Below are positions 35,156-37,500 of a stretch of DNA of 37,500 nt, one piece after another; position 1 is the stretch's first letter, and every line of letters begins with the position of its first letter. Below the pieces are notes generated by a model. That model did not search any database, was not told where the DNA came from, and saw nothing but the letters and a program-made list of their open reading frames with translations. This DNA comes from Stenotrophomonas sp. 364. GTDB taxonomy: Bacteria > Pseudomonadota > Gammaproteobacteria > Xanthomonadales > Xanthomonadaceae. A program made the translations under genes and the position numbers. The DNA is taken from contig NZ_CP047135.1 in assembly GCF_009832905.1 (NCBI RefSeq), forward strand, positions 1 through 37,500. Direction: 5' to 3'.

Positions 35156-36631
35156 TCAGCCGCGGCTGCGCTTGGTCGGCTTGGCCACGCTGGCAGTCTG
35201 CGTCTGGGCCTCGGCGTCGGCCGGGGCGGCCTGCGGCGCCGGGCTGGCGTCGGCGTAGATCAGCTTTTCCATGCCCTGGATACGGGCCAGTGCCGGTGCG
35301 GTCTGCGCGCGGAAGGCCACCAGCTCGGCACCCTTCAGCGGCTCCGGCGGCGGCATCGTCACCGACAGCGGGTTGCGGTGCTCGCCGTTGACGCGGAATT
35401 CGTAGTGCAGGTGCGGGCCGGTCGCCATGCCGGTCGAGCCCACATAGCCGATCACCGTACCCTGGGCTACGCGCTGCCCGGTCTTGATCGCCCCGAAGCG
35501 CGACATGTGCCCGTACAGGGTGGTGTGGCCGCGGCCGTGGTCCAGGATCACCACGTTGCCGTAGCCACGCTGGGTGCCGGCGAACTGCACGCGGGCGTCG
35601 CCCGCAGCCATGATCGGGGTGCCGGTACGCGCGGCGTAGTCCACGCCCTTGTGCATGCGCATCTTGCCCAGCACCGGGTGCTTGCGCGCGCCGAAGCTGG
35701 AGCTCAGCCGCGCGAACGGGATCGGCATGCGGATGAAGCTCTTCTTCAGCGGGCGCCCGCTCACGTCGAAGTACTCCGACTTGCCGTTGCGGTCGAAGCG
35801 GAAGCCGCTGTAGGTCTTGCCGCCCGAGGTGAAAGTGGCCGCCAGGATCTTGCTGGTGTCCACCTTCTCGCCTTCGCGCCAGGTCTCATCCAGCACCACG
35901 CTGAAGCGGTCGCCTGGCTGGAGGTCCTTGGAGAAGTCGATGTCGTACTTGAAGATCTCGTCGGTCATCGTCGCAATCGCCGACGGTGACAGCCCGGCCT
36001 TGCGCGCGGCCGCATACAGCGAACTGGTGATTTCCCCGCTGGCCACGATGCGGCGGGTGGACGACTCGCGCTTGATCACCTTCTCGGCAATCTTGCCGTC
36101 GGCCAGCGACAGCTCGACCCGGTTGTCGGCATCGCGGTCGAAGCGGATGGTGCGCAGGTCGCCGGACAGCGGCAGGTCGAAGGCGATCTCCGCGCCGGGG
36201 CGCAGCTTGGTCAGCGCCTCACGTGCGCCCGGGTGCTCGAGCACCTGGTGCATCACCGTGGCCGAAATGCCGGCCTCGTCGAAGAGGTTGCTCAGGGTCT
36301 GGCCGCGCTGAACCCGCAGCACCTGCCAGCTGTCGCCCGGTACCTGCTTCTGGCGTTCCAGCGACAGCGGCGGCAACGGCAGGGCCAGGGTGGAGTGGCC
36401 GACCGAGTAGGGCGATTCAATGGTGTGCGAGAAGCCCGGCACGATCGTGGCCACCAGGGCGCCGATGGTGGCGAACAGGCTGGCGTGCATCCAGTGCCGG
36501 CGCGTCCAGCGCTGGTTGAAGGCCGCGGGAAGATGCTGTTTGAGCTTCCGATGCAGGGCGGTGTCGTGGAGGACGTGGAGACGTTCCTTGAAGCGCGTCT
36601 TGCGCGCGCGGCCTTGATCGGAATTGAGCAT
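35156..36631 (-). CDS. Peptidoglycan DD-metalloendopeptidase, M23 family (MepM-like)
   Basis: This is a 491-residue envelope enzyme that cleaves peptidoglycan cross-links, thereby allowing wall growth. A basic cytoplasmic start and a signal anchor (MHASLFATIGALVATIVPGF, about residues 48-68) place it in the periplasm. An OapA/LysM-like domain follows (WQVLRVQRGQTLSNLFDEAG), then a second inhibitory-type domain, and the LytM/M23 domain from about residue 310. Zinc ligands are His327 and Asp331 in HKGVDYAA and His409 in HLHYE, with His407 catalytic. The C-terminal tail is Ala/Pro-rich and basic. A good promoter lies upstream (36679-36707). It is divergent from tyrS and followed by anmK. Confidence 0.93.
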   Translation of the reverse strand: MLNSDQGRARKTRFKERLHVLHDTALHRKLKQHLPAAFNQRWTRRHWMHASLFATIGALVATIVPGFSHTIESPYSVGHSTLALPLPPLSLERQKQVPGDSWQVLRVQRGQTLSNLFDEAGISATVMHQVLEHPGAREALTKLRPGAEIAFDLPLSGDLRTIRFDRDADNRVELSLADGKIAEKVIKRESSTRRIVASGEITSSLYAAARKAGLSPSAIATMTDEIFKYDIDFSKDLQPGDRFSVVLDETWREGEKVDTSKILAATFTSGGKTYSGFRFDRNGKSEYFDVSGRPLKKSFIRMPIPFARLSSSFGARKHPVLGKMRMHKGVDYAARTGTPIMAAGDARVQFAGTQRGYGNVVILDHGRGHTTLYGHMSRFGAIKTGQRVAQGTVIGYVGSTGMATGPHLHYEFRVNGEHRNPLSVTMPPPEPLKGAELVAFRAQTAPALARIQGMEKLIYADASPAPQAAPADAEAQTQTASVAKPTKRSRG

Positions 36632-36678
36632 CGTCGGTCTGTTCCTGGCTGGCCCGGGAGCGCGGGCCCAAACGTCGG

Positions 36679-36707
36679 TAACATAGACAGGTATAAATAC
36701 CGCGTCA
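36679..36707 (-). promoter_or_regulatory. Sigma-70-type promoter of the M23 gene
   Basis: On the minus strand TTGACG (36702-36707) and TATGTT (36679-36684) are 17 bases apart, a near-consensus -35/-10 pair. The start codon of the M23 gene is 48 bases further on. Confidence 0.65.
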
Positions 36708-36745
36708 AACCCTTGTGCCTATTGGCTTTTGTGAAGCGCTTGCGG

Positions 36746-36775
36746 TTAACTAGTACTTAACGTCATTCATATAAA
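36746..36775 (+). promoter_or_regulatory. Probable tyrS promoter
   Basis: TTAACT (36746-36751) and TATAAA (36770-36775) are 18 bases apart and lie 25 bases before the tyrS start. The -35 half is part of an inverted repeat GTTAA-CTAGTAC-TTAAC (36745-36761). This is the most AT-rich spot in the divergent gap. The exact boxes are uncertain. Confidence 0.5.
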
Positions 36776-36799
36776 TAAGGCATTGCCGGGAGCTGTCAC

Positions 36800-37500
36800 G
36801 TGTCATCGATTGAAGAAGCCATCGCCCTGATCGGTCGCGGTGCCGACGAAGTCCTCAAGCCCGAGGAGCTGCGTCAGCGCCTGGAAAGCGGCCGCCCGCT
36901 GCGGATCAAGGCCGGTTTCGACCCCACCGCGCCGGACCTGCACCTGGGCCACACCGTGCTGCTGAACAAGCTGCGCCAGTTCCAGGACCTCGGCCACCAG
37001 GTCATCTTCCTGATCGGCGACTTCACCGGCATGATCGGCGACCCGTCGGGCAAGAACGTCACCCGCAAGCCGCTCAGCAAGGACGACGTGCTGGCCAACG
37101 CGCGCACCTATGAAGACCAGGTCTTCAAGGTGCTGGACCGTGACAGGACCGAGGTGCGCTTCAATTCGGAGTGGTTCGGCACGATGGGCGCGGCCGACAT
37201 GATCCGCCTGGCCGGCCAGCACACCGTGGCGCGCATGCTGGAGCGCGACGACTTCGCCAAGCGCTATGCCGCCCAGCAGTCCATCGCCCTGCACGAGTTC
37301 CTGTACCCGCTGGTGCAGGGCTACGACTCGGTGGCGCTGGAAGCCGACGTCGAGCTTGGCGGCACCGACCAGAAGTTCAACCTGCTGATGGGCCGTGGCC
37401 TGCAGGAGCACTACGGGCAGAAGCCGCAGATCGTGCTGACCATGCCGCTGCTGGAAGGCCTGGACGGCGTGGCCAAGATGTCCAAGTCGCTCAACAACTA
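36800..37500 (+). CDS. tyrS: Tyrosine--tRNA ligase, N-terminal part
   Basis: This is a class I synthetase that charges tRNA-Tyr, cut by the window edge after 233 codons. Start is GTG at 36800 ([18 protein letters not shown]), seven bases after GGGAG. The HIGH-type motif HLGH begins at His48 within [14 protein letters not shown], followed by [17 protein letters not shown]. The tyrosine-binding region includes the [13 protein letters not shown] signature. The KMSKS motif begins at Lys226. The arrangement and the KMSKS spacing fit the TyrZ-type enzyme of about 400 residues. It faces the M23 gene across 168 bases. In related genomes an rRNA operon often follows; that lies beyond this window. Confidence 0.96.
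   Translation, partial: MSSIEEAIALIGRGADEVLKPEELRQRLESGRPLRIKAGFDPTAPDLHLGHTVLLNKLRQFQDLGHQVIFLIGDFTGMIGDPSGKNVTRKPLSKDDVLANARTYEDQVFKVLDRDRTEVRFNSEWFGTMGAADMIRLAGQHTVARMLERDDFAKRYAAQQSIALHEFLYPLVQGYDSVALEADVELGGTDQKFNLLMGRGLQEHYGQKPQIVLTMPLLEGLDGVAKMSKSLNN

Overview
The window is GC-rich chromosomal DNA of a Xanthomonadaceae gammaproteobacterium, most probably Stenotrophomonas. Three things point there: Xanthomonas/Caulobacter-type TonB receptors and housekeeping proteins, the gene orders radC/coaBC-dut-algC, xth-ampG and anmK-M23-tyrS, and many short GTAG-headed palindromes of the kind known as SMAG/REP elements in S. maltophilia. No rRNA or tRNA gene, CRISPR array, insertion sequence, integrase or prophage gene was seen.

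Layout. 1-4408: an alginate-uptake locus with a PL6 lyase (partial, minus), a divergent TonB receptor and a FadR-type GntR regulator. 4430-12683: mostly single accessory or conserved genes (DUF6165, TorF-like porin, LysR/MFS divergent pair, YehS, a small secreted protein, a YdfG-like dehydrogenase, a glyoxalase-fold protein with an AraC regulator, a SPOR protein). 12702-20945: housekeeping block argS, radC, coaBC, dut, algC, with a Fic gene between radC and coaBC. 21273-29198: complete kdpFABCDE operon on the minus strand, including the 30-residue kdpF. 29584-33602: a coiled-coil periplasmic protein with pyrE, then xth-ampG and a small RHH-like gene. 33939-37500: anmK, an M23 endopeptidase and the divergent start of tyrS.

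How the genes work together. The first locus would import and degrade alginate oligomers under GntR control. Kdp is a high-affinity K+ pump with its own sensor and regulator. AmpG, AnmK and the M23 endopeptidase all act in cell-wall turnover; in Stenotrophomonas AmpG-supplied muropeptides drive beta-lactamase induction. CoaBC, Dut and AlgC form a compact conserved operon for CoA, dUTP removal and sugar phosphates for surface polysaccharides.

Six single-base length changes, each in a run of 2-5 identical bases, break five genes, all within the first 12 kb. Correcting each gives a normal protein, so sequencing error is the likeliest cause. I did not find a convincing undescribed multi-gene system. 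The most unusual features are SMAG palindromes that supply stop codons, arrays of those palindromes, the membrane-anchored AlgC with a periplasmic domain, and the Fic gene inserted in a conserved block.
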